DNA of 64,000 nucleotides from Marinobacter azerbaijanicus. Lineage in GTDB: Bacteria > Pseudomonadota > Gammaproteobacteria > Pseudomonadales > Oleiphilaceae. Where the stretch lies: NCBI RefSeq assembly GCF_030250645.1, contig NZ_JASSVS010000009.1, forward strand, positions 62,001 to 126,000, in the 5' to 3' direction. Shown here in pieces: positions 9,288 to 18,023 of the stretch (position 1 is its first letter; the number at the start of each line of letters is the position of its first letter). Below the pieces are notes generated by a model. That model saw only the letters and a program-made list of their open reading frames with translations. It was not told where the DNA came from and ran no database searches. Made by a program: the position numbers and the translations under genes.

Positions 9288-9329
9288 GGCAAATCCGGTT
9301 GATTGACGATCGGTACGACGTGCCGATTT

Positions 9330-9358
9330 GATAATGAGAATGGGAGATAATATCATTT
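9330..9358. promoter_or_regulatory. Fur-like operator between divergent siderophore-uptake operons
   Basis: The 96-base gap between the divergent binding-protein and ATPase genes contains GATAATGAGAAT followed by GATAATATCATT, i.e. repeated GATAAT-type Fur hexamers. A single site of this kind could repress both divergent transcripts under iron sufficiency. Identification is by pattern only. Confidence 0.65.
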
Positions 9359-9383
9359 GGCTACACTCAAATGCGACGCCAAC

Positions 9384-10247
9384 ATGCCCCTCAACCGACA
9401 TTCTCCAATACCCGAATCCGGCGACCTGCCCCGATTGCGCGGCGAAGGCCTTTGCGCAGGATACAATGGCCGGCAGGTGCTGGCGGACGTGGACTTCACG
9501 GTGCAGGATGGCAGTGTCACTGTTCTGCTCGGGCCCAACGGCTCTGGCAAATCCACCCTGCTCAAAACCCTGGCAAGAACCCTGACTCCCGATGCCGGCC
9601 AGGTGATTCTGGATGGCACCGATATCCATCGACAATCCACCAGAGCCGTGGCGCAGCGCCTGGGGATACTGCCCCAGAGTCCCTCTGCACCGGATGGCCT
9701 GACCGTCAGGGAACTGGTAGGGCTCGGTCGTTTCCCCTATCAGAGCCTGATGCGCCAGTGGTCCAGATATGACGAAGCCGCCGTTGAAGAGGCCATGGCT
9801 GTGGCGGATGTGGCCGCCTTCGCGGAACGACCGGTGGATGCTCTCAGTGGCGGCCAGCGCCAGCGTTGCTGGATTGCCATGGTACTGGCCCAGGAAACGG
9901 AGCTGTTGCTACTGGATGAACCCACCACCTTCCTTGACCTGAAAGTACAGGTGGATCTTCTCGAGCTGTTGGTTTCCCTGGCTCACCAGAAGGGAAGGAC
10001 ACTGCTTGTGGTGCTCCATGACCTGAACCTAGCCGCGGCTTATGCCGATCGGCTGGTAATGATGAAGGCGGGCAGGATCATGCACGACGGCACACCGGAG
10101 GCGGTTTTTACGGCAGACAACCTTAAACAGGTGTTTGATCTTGATGCCCAGGTTATCCCCGAACCCGTAGCGGGCCGACCGGTCTGTGTGCCTGTCAAGC
10201 GGACCCGGTCAGGTAGCGCTGCCCGGTCGCAGGCGGCAGCCGTATGA
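9384..10247 (+). CDS. Iron-siderophore ABC importer ATPase (FecE/FepC-like)
   Basis: A 287-residue cytoplasmic ABC ATPase with Walker A (GPNGSGKST), a Q-loop region (LGILPQSPSAP), the signature LSGGQRQRCW, Walker B (LLLLDEPTTFLDL) and the switch His (VVLHDLNLA). It should power the two FecCD permeases encoded divergently. The ATG at 9384 is preferred; an upstream TTG at 9357 would overlap the iron-box motif. The stop overlaps the start of the sucrase/ferredoxin-like gene by 4 bases (ATGA), so those two are coupled. Confidence 0.92.
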   Translation: MPLNRHSPIPESGDLPRLRGEGLCAGYNGRQVLADVDFTVQDGSVTVLLGPNGSGKSTLLKTLARTLTPDAGQVILDGTDIHRQSTRAVAQRLGILPQSPSAPDGLTVRELVGLGRFPYQSLMRQWSRYDEAAVEEAMAVADVAAFAERPVDALSGGQRQRCWIAMVLAQETELLLLDEPTTFLDLKVQVDLLELLVSLAHQKGRTLLVVLHDLNLAAAYADRLVMMKAGRIMHDGTPEAVFTADNLKQVFDLDAQVIPEPVAGRPVCVPVKRTRSGSAARSQAAAV

Positions 10248-11161
10248 AGGCTGCCGCTCACCGGTTCTGTTCCGTTGAAAGCGCTCAGGCTGGTGACCCC
10301 CTCGCCGGCACCGCCGCCCATGCTGCCAGCAACCTGCTGATTAGTTGGCCGCGACCGAAGTGGTCCCGCAGTCTGCGAACCGCCCGGGACATGGACGACG
10401 ATTTGGCCGGACGGATAAATCGTCTTGCGGCCAGTGGGCGGCGGGTGAATCTGATTGACCAGCGCGGTCGCCCGGCTTCCCGCCATCGGATCTACCTGCT
10501 GCCCGAAGGGCGCTGTTTTGATGTGCCCCGTGACGAGCTGACGGCGTTTCTGAGGGATCTGGAATCCGGTGATGATTTGTCGCGATGGTCTGGTGCGGCC
10601 ATCACCAAATCGCTGGTGCTGTGCTGCACCCACGGTCGCAAGGACAAGTGCTGCGCCAAATTTGGTTATGCGGCCTACCAGGAGCTCGCCTCAACAGTCA
10701 CGGACCGGAAGCTTCCGTTTGACGTATGGGAAAGCTCCCATCTGGGGGGATGCCGGCTAGCTGCCAGCGTGATGGTGTTTCCCGCCATGCGCAAATATGG
10801 CCGGGTGGCGCCAGAACAGGTGTTGCCCCTGCTTCAGCACGAGGCTGAGGGCATGCCCTACCTGCCCTGCTACCGGGGCCAGTCGCTGCTGACGCCGGCG
10901 CAACAGTGTGCCGAGATCGCGGCGCTGGAGTGGCTGGAAGCGAGGAGTATCAGCGCCAGGCTTTCAGTGATGGCCGAATCCGACGGAAGTGAGGGTGGCG
11001 ATGTCACCGTCCAGGTTCACTGGCATGGGGATGATACGTCAGGGGGGCTGGTAGCACAGTGCGGAACCACGGAACTAATGCGTGTGGATACCTGCGCCGA
11101 TCTGGATGAAGGGCCCACGACATCAATGTGCTGGGTGGTAAAAAACATCAGGCCGCTTTGA
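10244..11161 (+). CDS. Sucrase/ferredoxin-like (thioredoxin-fold ferredoxin) protein
   Basis: A 305-residue protein of the Suc_Fer-like family, which resembles thioredoxin-fold 2Fe-2S ferredoxins. The candidate cluster cysteines are in LCCTHGRKDKCCAKFG (about residues 126-137) and HLGGCRLAAS (about 168), both typical of the family. It is translationally coupled to the siderophore ABC ATPase, which suggests a role in iron release, for example as a reductase of the imported ferric siderophore; this is inference from context. The last codons form one arm of a strong terminator hairpin. Confidence 0.8.
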   Translation: MKAAAHRFCSVESAQAGDPLAGTAAHAASNLLISWPRPKWSRSLRTARDMDDDLAGRINRLAASGRRVNLIDQRGRPASRHRIYLLPEGRCFDVPRDELTAFLRDLESGDDLSRWSGAAITKSLVLCCTHGRKDKCCAKFGYAAYQELASTVTDRKLPFDVWESSHLGGCRLAASVMVFPAMRKYGRVAPEQVLPLLQHEAEGMPYLPCYRGQSLLTPAQQCAEIAALEWLEARSISARLSVMAESDGSEGGDVTVQVHWHGDDTSGGLVAQCGTTELMRVDTCADLDEGPTTSMCWVVKNIRPL

Positions 11162-11174
11162 TAGCGGCCTGATG
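11146..11174. terminator. Bidirectional intrinsic terminator
   Basis: A perfect 12-base stem (CATCAGGCCGCT / AGCGGCCTGATG) with a 5-base loop. An A run lies on the left (a T tract for the minus strand) and a short T-rich stretch on the right. It separates the convergent sucrase/ferredoxin-like gene, whose stop codon is inside the hairpin, from TonB receptor 2. Confidence 0.85.
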
Positions 11175-11197
11175 TCTGGTTTCTACCAATCCCCTGT

Positions 11198-13285
11198 TTA
11201 CCAATCCACACCGTAGGTCAGCATGACGGTGCGACCTGGTGCGGTGGTGTATTGGGTGTCGAAATTGTAGATCTGCGAAATCACCGGGAAGTAGTCTTCG
11301 TTCAGCAGGTTGCTGATTGCCAGGGTGATGTCGCCATTACCGGTCCGCCACTGGCTGGTCAGGTCCAGCACGGTGAAGGACTCCACTTCACCTACCCCGA
11401 ATCCGCTGCCACTGAAGCGGTCCCGGTCACCCACCACCATGGCTTGCAGGCGATTGGTCCAGCGCGCTGTGGTGTCGTGTTCCACGTAGCCGGTTACCTT
11501 GAGTGGAGGGATGCGGTTGCCGGCCAGGTAGGTGTCGTAACTGCCGTTATCGTCCGAGTCCACCTTGCCTTCCAGCCAGGTGAAGGTACCACCAGTGCTC
11601 AGGTCACTCGTGGGATAGACATTGAGTTCCGCTTCGAACCCATAGATGCGTTCAGGACTTCTGAGCACCGGGATGGGTTCGTCGGCGTTGGCGGCTGCCA
11701 GGCTGGTGCCGAGATCTGACTCACTGTAGAACAGGGCCAGTGCGAGATCGGCACGATCCCATACCGCCTCGGTGCCAAGTTCATAATTGTCGACAACTTG
11801 AGGTTCAGGACGAATCTGCTCAAGTGAGGTGCCTTCCTGGGGCTGGCGCAGCGTGCGGCCAATCTCGGGCACGGTGAAACCCTGGGAAAAGCTGGCGGTA
11901 GCCGCCCAGACATCGTTAACCTGGTATCGGGCACCAGTATTGAACACAGTTTCGCTGTATTCCAGCTCGCCGCCTTCGACATCCGCACCAAAGACTGTGG
12001 TGTAGTCGTCTACTTCAAACCAGAATTTTTCGTATCGGACACCGGCATTGACGGTCCATTTTGAATCCAGCCGGAGTTCCGCCTGCAGGAAAGGCGCTAC
12101 GCTGTTCTGGTCCATCTCTGGCACGAAGGTTCGTCCGTCCTCCAGTGGCTGTGAGGTGGTTTCCATCAGGGTATCCAGTCCCCAGAGCAGTTTGGCTCCG
12201 GACATAACGTCAAACGGCGTTTCAAAATCGAGGCGTGAGCCAATGCGCTCGGATTCGGTCAGTGACTGGCCACCACCGGGGTAGAAAGTCGCGAAGTAGC
12301 CGAAACGAGTCATATAGTCACGATAGTAAAATTGTGCCCCCAGCGAGGTGTCACCGAACAGCTGACGATCACTGTAGGTCAGGTTCACATTCAGGTTTTC
12401 GGTGCCCTGGTCCTTGCCGCCCGGGTCGCCTTTCACGGCGCGGGTCTTCTGCTCGCCATACACGCCAGGCTGGAGGACATAGTTGGTGTCCTGTTTGATG
12501 TCGTAGTAGCTGGTGGTCAGTTCCAACCGTTTGTCGGCATCCAGATCAAAGCCGAGCTTGGCCAGAAGATCGAACTCGCGGGAGTCGGCAATACCGCCCT
12601 GGCCGTTCGGGTCTGGTGGGATGCGGTCGCCATCGGCATCGAAGAAATTCGACCGCTTCTCATAGGCGCCACGGAACTGGTAGTCAAAGTCACCGGAGCC
12701 GCCGGTCACACTCTGGGACAGCCCGAACTGCTCGCTGTCCTTGATGTGCTCGGTTGAGAAACCGCCTTTCAGTTCAGTGCGGTACAGAGGTGCGCCTTTT
12801 TCGTTCTTGCGGGTGATGATGTTGATAATGCCACCGGTACCGCCGAAACCGTAAACACCATTTGAGCCCCTGATAACCTCGATGCGCTCAATGGATGACG
12901 GGTCGATGGAGTTCAATGAATGCAGCCCGTCACGAAGGCTGATGGTCTGGGGAATACCGTCAATCAGAACAAACAGATTTCGGCCCCGCAGGGTCTGGGC
13001 AACGGTGGTTAAACCGTGGGTAGAAGGCGACAGGCCGGGAACGGTCTTGGCCAGGATATCGCCAAGATTACCACCCAGAGAGGACTGCCTGTCGATAGCG
13101 TCGCGGTCGACAACAGTGACGGCACCGGGGTTTACATTCAGGGAGTCAAGGCCACGTGTGGCAGTGACTTCAAGGGTACCAAGCGATTGTGGAACCGGAT
13201 CAGAGCCTTCCTGTGCTGTGGCAGTTGAAGCGCATCCAAGCGCAAGGATCATTGGAACACCTAGTCTATAGATTGGTAGCGGCAT
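11198..13285 (-). CDS. TonB-dependent siderophore receptor 2
   Basis: A 695-residue outer-membrane receptor. From the ATG at 13285 (AGGTG seven bases upstream) it has a signal peptide ending near ASTATAQ, a TonB-box-like GTLEVTATRG, a plug domain (FVLIDGIPQTISLRDG; IEVIRGSNGVYGFGGTGGIINIIT) and a long barrel ending LTYGVDW. Plug motifs and layout parallel receptor 1, so the two probably take related ferric siderophores. It faces a Fur-like box and shares its upstream region with the divergent DUF547 gene, which has an ECF-type promoter. Confidence 0.92.
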   Translation of the reverse strand: MPLPIYRLGVPMILALGCASTATAQEGSDPVPQSLGTLEVTATRGLDSLNVNPGAVTVVDRDAIDRQSSLGGNLGDILAKTVPGLSPSTHGLTTVAQTLRGRNLFVLIDGIPQTISLRDGLHSLNSIDPSSIERIEVIRGSNGVYGFGGTGGIINIITRKNEKGAPLYRTELKGGFSTEHIKDSEQFGLSQSVTGGSGDFDYQFRGAYEKRSNFFDADGDRIPPDPNGQGGIADSREFDLLAKLGFDLDADKRLELTTSYYDIKQDTNYVLQPGVYGEQKTRAVKGDPGGKDQGTENLNVNLTYSDRQLFGDTSLGAQFYYRDYMTRFGYFATFYPGGGQSLTESERIGSRLDFETPFDVMSGAKLLWGLDTLMETTSQPLEDGRTFVPEMDQNSVAPFLQAELRLDSKWTVNAGVRYEKFWFEVDDYTTVFGADVEGGELEYSETVFNTGARYQVNDVWAATASFSQGFTVPEIGRTLRQPQEGTSLEQIRPEPQVVDNYELGTEAVWDRADLALALFYSESDLGTSLAAANADEPIPVLRSPERIYGFEAELNVYPTSDLSTGGTFTWLEGKVDSDDNGSYDTYLAGNRIPPLKVTGYVEHDTTARWTNRLQAMVVGDRDRFSGSGFGVGEVESFTVLDLTSQWRTGNGDITLAISNLLNEDYFPVISQIYNFDTQYTTAPGRTVMLTYGVDW

Positions 13286-13334
13286 GATGGGACACCTGGT
13301 GGTTGGTCTCACTAAGAATGCGGAATCTAAACTA

Positions 13335-13353
13335 AATGTAATCGATTATCAAT
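13335..13353 (-). promoter_or_regulatory. Fur-like box upstream of TonB receptor 2
   Basis: AATGTAATCGATTATCAAT, about 50 bases upstream of the receptor start. It is centred on the perfect palindrome TAATCGATTA and resembles the Fur consensus. The neighbouring gene is an iron receptor, which supports the call. Confidence 0.6.
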
Positions 13354-13364
13354 ACGAGTAAAGG

Positions 13365-13390
13365 TGTAACAAGTTCCCCGTTGGCGTGTC
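13365..13390 (+). promoter_or_regulatory. ECF-type promoter of the DUF547-rhodanese-YeeE-SDR operon
   Basis: TGTAAC at 13365-13370, a 15-base spacer, and GTGTC at 13386-13390, 56 bases before the DUF547 start. The same motif and spacing recur at ten other transcription units of the window (see findings). Confidence 0.75.
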
Positions 13391-13446
13391 AGGGGTGTTG
13401 AAAAGCAAACCTTACACAGCGATCCCTTAAGTAAACGGAGGCATTA

Positions 13447-14292
13447 GTGATCAAGCCCGGACTGCTTATCCCGTACCTGATGGTATTTGGATGGTTCCTG
13501 CCGGTGGCGGCAGTTGCGGATGAGGTTCTGTTCGAGCCATACCAACGATTATTGACACAGCACCTGACCGAAGCCACAACCCCTGGTGACGGCCTGGTAT
13601 CAGCTTTTGACTATGAAAGCGCCCTGGAAGCACCCCAGACAGGCGACCTGTTGTCGGCGCAACGTGAACTGTTCGCAGAAGTCGATATCGGTGTCCTGGA
13701 GGGAAGGGCAGAATCCGTTGCCTTCTGGATAAACGCCTACAATTTCTTCATGCTCGAACAGATTTTGACGGAACGGCCCGATGGAGAGCTTGTTGCGTCG
13801 GTCTGGGACTATGGCGGACGTGTAAATCCCTTTGTGGATAGTGTCTTCGACCGCAAGAAATTCGTGATAGGTGGGCAGGAATACAGCCTCAACCAGATGG
13901 AAAAAGAGATCTTGCTGGGCGAGGAGTACGCGGACAAAGGCTGGAAGGACGCGCGCGTCCATTTTGCGGTTAACTGTGCCTCCGTTGGCTGTCCGCCTTT
14001 ACGGGAAGCTGTCTACACTGCCGACAACCTAGAGCAATTGCTGGCGGAAAATACCCGCCGGGCTTTCAATACCGCACGCCACCTGAAAGTTAAGGAGGAT
14101 GTTCTCCATGTCACAGAACTGTTCAAGTGGTATGAAGAGGACTTTGCAGAGGCCGCCGGTTCAGGGAAAGCCTTCATAAAGGAATGGGCGGATTCATCTG
14201 TTGCTGATCGGGTTGTAGAGACATCGGCGATGAAGTTCATTGATTATGACTGGGCTCTGAATAAGCCGGCAAACTTCCCGGAATTCCGTTAG
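13447..14292 (+). CDS. DUF547 domain exported protein
   Basis: A 281-residue protein with a signal peptide (up to about AAVADE, residue 24) and a DUF547 domain whose hallmark AFWINAYNFFMLEQIL lies near residue 98. The family-typical VHFAVNCASVGCPPLR with conserved cysteines is near residue 176. DUF547 proteins have no established biochemistry. The start is GTG at 13447, with GGAGG six bases upstream. It heads a plus-strand run with the rhodanese, YeeE, a small protein and an SDR, behind an ECF-type promoter, so a role in a stress or sulfur response is inferred. Confidence 0.88.
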   Translation: MIKPGLLIPYLMVFGWFLPVAAVADEVLFEPYQRLLTQHLTEATTPGDGLVSAFDYESALEAPQTGDLLSAQRELFAEVDIGVLEGRAESVAFWINAYNFFMLEQILTERPDGELVASVWDYGGRVNPFVDSVFDRKKFVIGGQEYSLNQMEKEILLGEEYADKGWKDARVHFAVNCASVGCPPLREAVYTADNLEQLLAENTRRAFNTARHLKVKEDVLHVTELFKWYEEDFAEAAGSGKAFIKEWADSSVADRVVETSAMKFIDYDWALNKPANFPEFR

Positions 14293-14379
14293 AAGAAAAA
14301 ACAATAGAAAACCGCCTATGCATTCCGGTTCATTGGTTTCATAATGATCGTTCAAAAATGAGCGCAGAGGAGCAATGTC

Positions 14380-15336
14380 ATGGGCCGTTTATTAGCGATT
14401 GTTCTGGTCTTTGCCAGTTCGCTGGCAATGGCCAAAGGTGGCGAAACACCGCCTCTGGTGGATGCTGTCTGGCTGAACGAGAATCTTGACCGGGACAACC
14501 TGGTGGTACTGGATGTGCGTTCCGCTATTGATAACGGTGGCGATCGCAGCAGCTTTCAGAAAGCTCACATTCCCGGCTCTATCTACAGTAGTTATACCGG
14601 CGATGGCTGGCGGGAAAGCCGGGATGGTGTCGTCGGCTTGTTGCCTCCGGTAGCCAGTCTGGAACGCCTGATTGGTGGTCTGGGCATTGGCAATGACGAT
14701 ACCGTGGTGATTGTGCCTGCGGGCACTGGCGCGACAGACTTTGGCAGTGCCGCCCGGGTGTACTGGACTTTCCGGGTATTGGGTCATGATGATGTGACCA
14801 TTCTCAATGGTGGTTCCGCTGGCTGGAAGGCCCAGGGATTCGATATTGCCAGTGGTGATGGTGTGCGGCCCGCTGTTACCGAATTCGAGGGTAAACTCCA
14901 GCAACACCTGATCGCCTCACTGGAAGAAGTGGAGGAAGCCAGAGGCACTCAGGCCCAGTTGGTGGACGCCCGCCCGTCGGACTATTTCCGGGGTGAGAAC
15001 CAGTCGCCGGCAGCGAGGGTGCCAGGCACCATACCCGATTCACGCAGCCTGCCCCACGTGGATTTTCTGGGTGAGCGCGATCAGGCCTGGTATCTCAATG
15101 AAGACAGCATCACCGCTCAGGTAAACGAGGCTGAGCTGAATCCCGGTACCCGTACCATCGCCTTCTGTAATACTGGTCATTGGGCCGCCACGGACTGGTT
15201 TGTGCTGAGTGAGCTGGCCGGGTTTGAAGAGGTTGCCCTCTATGATGGTTCCATGGCGGAGTGGTCCCAGGATAGCGACCGCCCCGTGCAGGTGGCCAAG
15301 AAGGGTCTTGCCAGACTCCTGAACCTGTTTAACTGA
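14380..15336 (+). CDS. Exported two-domain rhodanese (thiosulfate/3-mercaptopyruvate sulfurtransferase type)
   Basis: A 318-residue sulfurtransferase with an N-terminal signal peptide (ending near AMAKGG) and two rhodanese domains (about 30-155 and 170-305). The second domain carries the active-site loop FCNTGHWAA, whose cysteine forms the persulfide. The first, usually inactive, domain has VIVPAGTGATD in the equivalent place. It probably moves sulfane sulfur in the periplasm. Only 17 bases separate it from the YeeE-type transporter, so sulfur delivery and transport appear linked. Confidence 0.88.
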   Translation: MGRLLAIVLVFASSLAMAKGGETPPLVDAVWLNENLDRDNLVVLDVRSAIDNGGDRSSFQKAHIPGSIYSSYTGDGWRESRDGVVGLLPPVASLERLIGGLGIGNDDTVVIVPAGTGATDFGSAARVYWTFRVLGHDDVTILNGGSAGWKAQGFDIASGDGVRPAVTEFEGKLQQHLIASLEEVEEARGTQAQLVDARPSDYFRGENQSPAARVPGTIPDSRSLPHVDFLGERDQAWYLNEDSITAQVNEAELNPGTRTIAFCNTGHWAATDWFVLSELAGFEEVALYDGSMAEWSQDSDRPVQVAKKGLARLLNLFN

Positions 15337-15353
15337 CATCAAGTGGACACGTA

Positions 15354-16568
15354 ATGGTTGATTCCGCAGTTCTCCAGCCCGGGCTTCAGCAGCCCGGCTG
15401 GCAGGTGGACCGTTTTATCGTATCAACCGCGCTGGTGGGATTTGCTCTCCTGGGCGGACTCATCTGGCTGGAAACCGCCCCGTTCATGGTGGCACTGTTT
15501 GTGATCGGCACAGTGCTGGGCATGGCGCTGTATCACGGTGCTTTCGGTTTTACCGCCGGCTGGCGCAATCTGGTGGTCAAGAAACGCGGCGCCGGCATGC
15601 GCGCCCAGTTGCTGCTGTTCGGGGTAACCTCACTGATCATGGTCCCTATGCTTCACAGTGGCCAGACCGGTCTTGTGGGCGCGGTCGCGCCGGTGGGTAC
15701 GTCCCTGGTGGTTGGCTCCTTCCTCTTTGGTATCGGCATGCAGCTGGGTGGGGGGTGCGGCTCTGGCACGCTGTTCACCGTGGGGGCCGGCAACATTCGT
15801 ATGGTGGTTACGCTGGTGTTCTTTATTGCCGGTGCCGTTCTCGGTTCCATCCATCTGCCCTGGTGGCTGGATCAGCCCGGGTTTGACCCGGTGCCGCTGG
15901 TCAGCAGTTTCGGTATCAGCGGCGCCATTCTTGTTCAGTTTGTCGGCCTCGGGCTGATCGCCTGGTGGGTCAACCGCATTGAGCGTAAAGCCCATGGCAA
16001 TGTCGAGCGGGATGAACTGCTGTGGAAAAGTCAGGGGCACGGGGTATTCCGAACCCTGATCAGTGGCCGCTGGCCCTTCACCTGGGCGATACTGATCCTG
16101 GCTGCCGGCAACGCGCTGACCCTGGCCATCGGCGGCGCGCCCTGGAGCATTACTTTCGCGTTCAACGTCTGGGGCGCCAAAGCCCTGGAGGTGGTTGGCG
16201 TGAATATGTCCCAGTTCGAGTTCTGGACCTGGGACTATCCGGCCATGGCGCTGAAAGACTCCGTGCTGACCAATATCCCATCGGTCATGAACTTCGGGCT
16301 TCTGCTTGGCGCCATGCTGGCGGCGGGCCTGGCCAACCGCTTTAACGAGGCCAGTCGCAACCGCCCGGAAGGTCGCCAGTTCCTGGCTGCCGTTGTGGGT
16401 GGCCTGCTGTTGGGGTACGGCGCCCGGCTGGGCTTCGGCTGCAATATCGGGGCGCTGTTTTCCGGTATTGCCTCTGCCAGCCTGCACGCCTGGGTCTGGT
16501 TTGCCAGCGCATTTGTCGGCTCGCTGATCGGTATTGGGCTGCGGCCGTGGTTCCGGTTGCCCAACTGA
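15354..16568 (+). CDS. YeeE/YedE-family sulfur (thiosulfate-type) membrane transporter
   Basis: A 404-residue polytopic membrane protein of the YeeE/YedE family. It contains both family signatures with conserved cysteines: GIGMQLGGGCGSGTLFTVG (about residue 125) and LLLGYGARLGFGCNIGALFSGIAS (about residue 347). Characterised members such as TsuA import thiosulfate through these cysteines. The preceding exported rhodanese makes sulfur-compound uptake likely. It is about twice the size of the minimal YeeE half and is internally duplicated. A second, shorter member lies at 34698-35615 behind the same promoter type. Confidence 0.88.
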   Translation: MVDSAVLQPGLQQPGWQVDRFIVSTALVGFALLGGLIWLETAPFMVALFVIGTVLGMALYHGAFGFTAGWRNLVVKKRGAGMRAQLLLFGVTSLIMVPMLHSGQTGLVGAVAPVGTSLVVGSFLFGIGMQLGGGCGSGTLFTVGAGNIRMVVTLVFFIAGAVLGSIHLPWWLDQPGFDPVPLVSSFGISGAILVQFVGLGLIAWWVNRIERKAHGNVERDELLWKSQGHGVFRTLISGRWPFTWAILILAAGNALTLAIGGAPWSITFAFNVWGAKALEVVGVNMSQFEFWTWDYPAMALKDSVLTNIPSVMNFGLLLGAMLAAGLANRFNEASRNRPEGRQFLAAVVGGLLLGYGARLGFGCNIGALFSGIASASLHAWVWFASAFVGSLIGIGLRPWFRLPN

Positions 16569-16582
16569 TGTGGGAGGAAACG

Positions 16583-16777
16583 ATGGAGCGACCCTACAGC
16601 CGCGCCCGCATTCTGGTGATGCTGGGGATCATTCTGGCGCTGATTATGGCGGATCACCTGCGCAGCCCCACCTTTGCGTTCAACTCAGGTCAGGGTAACG
16701 TGGAGACAGCGTTGAGCCTGCGCGATGAAACCGCCTGTGCCCCCTGCGGGGCACCGTGTCCCTCAACACGGGATTGA
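16583..16777 (+). CDS. Small membrane-anchored Cys-rich protein
   Basis: A 64-residue protein that I do not recognise. It has one hydrophobic segment (ARILVMLGIILALIMADHL, about 8-26) and a C-terminal Cys motif CAPCGAPC. It begins 15 bases after the YeeE stop with a GGAGG ribosome binding site (GTGGGAGGAAACG), so it is probably a real operon member. The CxxCxxxC tail could handle metal or sulfur, which would fit the neighbours, but that is inference. An in-frame ATG at 16568 would add five residues. Confidence 0.65.
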   Translation: MERPYSRARILVMLGIILALIMADHLRSPTFAFNSGQGNVETALSLRDETACAPCGAPCPSTRD

Positions 16778-16829
16778 TGGGTTCTGATACTGACGTACAA
16801 GCCGGTATAACCGGCGGGAGAGACAGCTG

Positions 16830-17528
16830 ATGAACAAGGTATGTGTTGTGATGGGTGTTGGCCCGGGCAATGGTGAGGCCTTTGTGCGGCGATTCAGCGA
16901 TGAAGGTTTTCAGGTAGCCATGCTGGCCCGCAGCGAAGATTATCTGAAGCAGCTGGAACAATCGATCGACGGTACCCGCGCCTTTGTCTGTGACATGATG
17001 GAACCGGAGCAGATTGCTGCTGTGCTGGCCGCCATTGAGCGCGAGCTCGGGCCGGTGTCGGTGATGCTGTATAACGCCGGTGGAGGGGTCTTCAAAAGCG
17101 TGGAAGAGGCCAGCATGGAGGAATTCGAAGCCAACTGGCGCCTCAATGTTCGAGGCCTGGTGGCGGCCACCAAAGCTGTCCTACCGCAACTGCGCCAGCA
17201 TGACACCGCCAGCATTATCGTTACCAGTGCTTCCGCGGCAACACGGGGCAGGGCCAACACTGCACCCTTTGCCTCTGCCAAGGCGGCCCAGCGCAGCCTG
17301 GCCCAGTCACTGGCACGCCAGCTGGGGCCGGAGAAAATCCATGTGGCGAACGTCGTGATTGACGGTGTGGTGGACCTGCCGCGCACGCGGGCGTTGCTTC
17401 CGGACAAGCCGGACGACTTTTTTGTCCAGCCCTCGGCCGTCGCCGATGCGGTCTGGACCCTATGCCAGCAGGACCCTTCTGCCTGGACTTTTGAACTGGA
17501 TATCCGGCCGTTCGGGGAAAGCTGGTAG
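16830..17528 (+). CDS. SDR-family oxidoreductase with Phe in place of the catalytic Tyr
   Basis: A 232-residue classical-size short-chain dehydrogenase fold. The nucleotide-binding motif is VVMGVGPGNGEAF and the structural motif YNAGGG replaces NNAG. The catalytic serine region VTSASAATRG is present, but the YxxxK motif reads FASAK, so the usual proton-donating tyrosine is Phe. I recall related SDRs with the same change, so it may be a subfamily trait with altered chemistry. A clear GGGAGAG ribosome binding site precedes the ATG. It is the last gene of the ECF-promoted sulfur operon. Confidence 0.85.
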   Translation: MNKVCVVMGVGPGNGEAFVRRFSDEGFQVAMLARSEDYLKQLEQSIDGTRAFVCDMMEPEQIAAVLAAIERELGPVSVMLYNAGGGVFKSVEEASMEEFEANWRLNVRGLVAATKAVLPQLRQHDTASIIVTSASAATRGRANTAPFASAKAAQRSLAQSLARQLGPEKIHVANVVIDGVVDLPRTRALLPDKPDDFFVQPSAVADAVWTLCQQDPSAWTFELDIRPFGESW

Positions 17529-17562
17529 CGTTGTTATAGCGCCAATATTTTTTTGGTGTCCG

Positions 17563-17940
17563 CTAGTGGGCAACAATCTCGCCGGTCATGCCGGCCTGCT
17601 TGTGCCCGGGAACATTACAGAAAAACGCCAGCTTCCCATTTTCAGGGGCGGTCACGGTCAAGGTATCCGTATCTCCGGTCTGAATGGTTTCGGTTTTCAT
17701 TCCATCGCCGGCAATATGCAGGTTGTGGCTGAGGCTGCCCTCGTTGATCAGCTTTATTTCCACCCTGGAGCCAGGCGCTACCTCAATTCTCGATGGCTCA
17801 AAGGTGAACTCTTTCGCCACCACCTCTACGGTCCTGGTATCACCATCCTTATGCTGATGGGCAGAAACCGCGCCAGGGCTCGCTGCCAGTGCACCAGCCA
17901 CCAATAGCGCTATATACGAAAACATGCCAAAGAGTTTCAT
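17563..17940 (-). CDS. Exported cupredoxin-domain protein
   Basis: A 125-residue periplasmic blue-copper-type protein: signal peptide to about VSAHQH, then a plastocyanin/azurin-like fold. Type-1 copper ligands appear as His in SLSHNLHI and Cys, His and Met in FFCNVPGHKQAGM. It could carry electrons or bind copper. The start at 17940 is chosen for the signal peptide and the GAGGTGAG ribosome binding site. It lies 83 bases downstream of the lipoprotein gene on the same strand, so it may share that gene's ECF-type promoter. Confidence 0.88.
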   Translation of the reverse strand: MKLFGMFSYIALLVAGALAASPGAVSAHQHKDGDTRTVEVVAKEFTFEPSRIEVAPGSRVEIKLINEGSLSHNLHIAGDGMKTETIQTGDTDTLTVTAPENGKLAFFCNVPGHKQAGMTGEIVAH

Positions 17941-18023
17941 GGGACTCACCTCGATAATGGGCGTTTTACAGACGGAGCCGGGCAAGAGCCCGGACCGTCA
18001 TTTGAGGACTGACGGGTCTGGAA

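Noticed and set aside
17943-17970. ECF-type promoter directly upstream of the cupredoxin gene
   Set aside because: TGTAAA with a 17-base spacer to GAGTC would place the -10 element on the ribosome binding site; neither sequence nor position fits.
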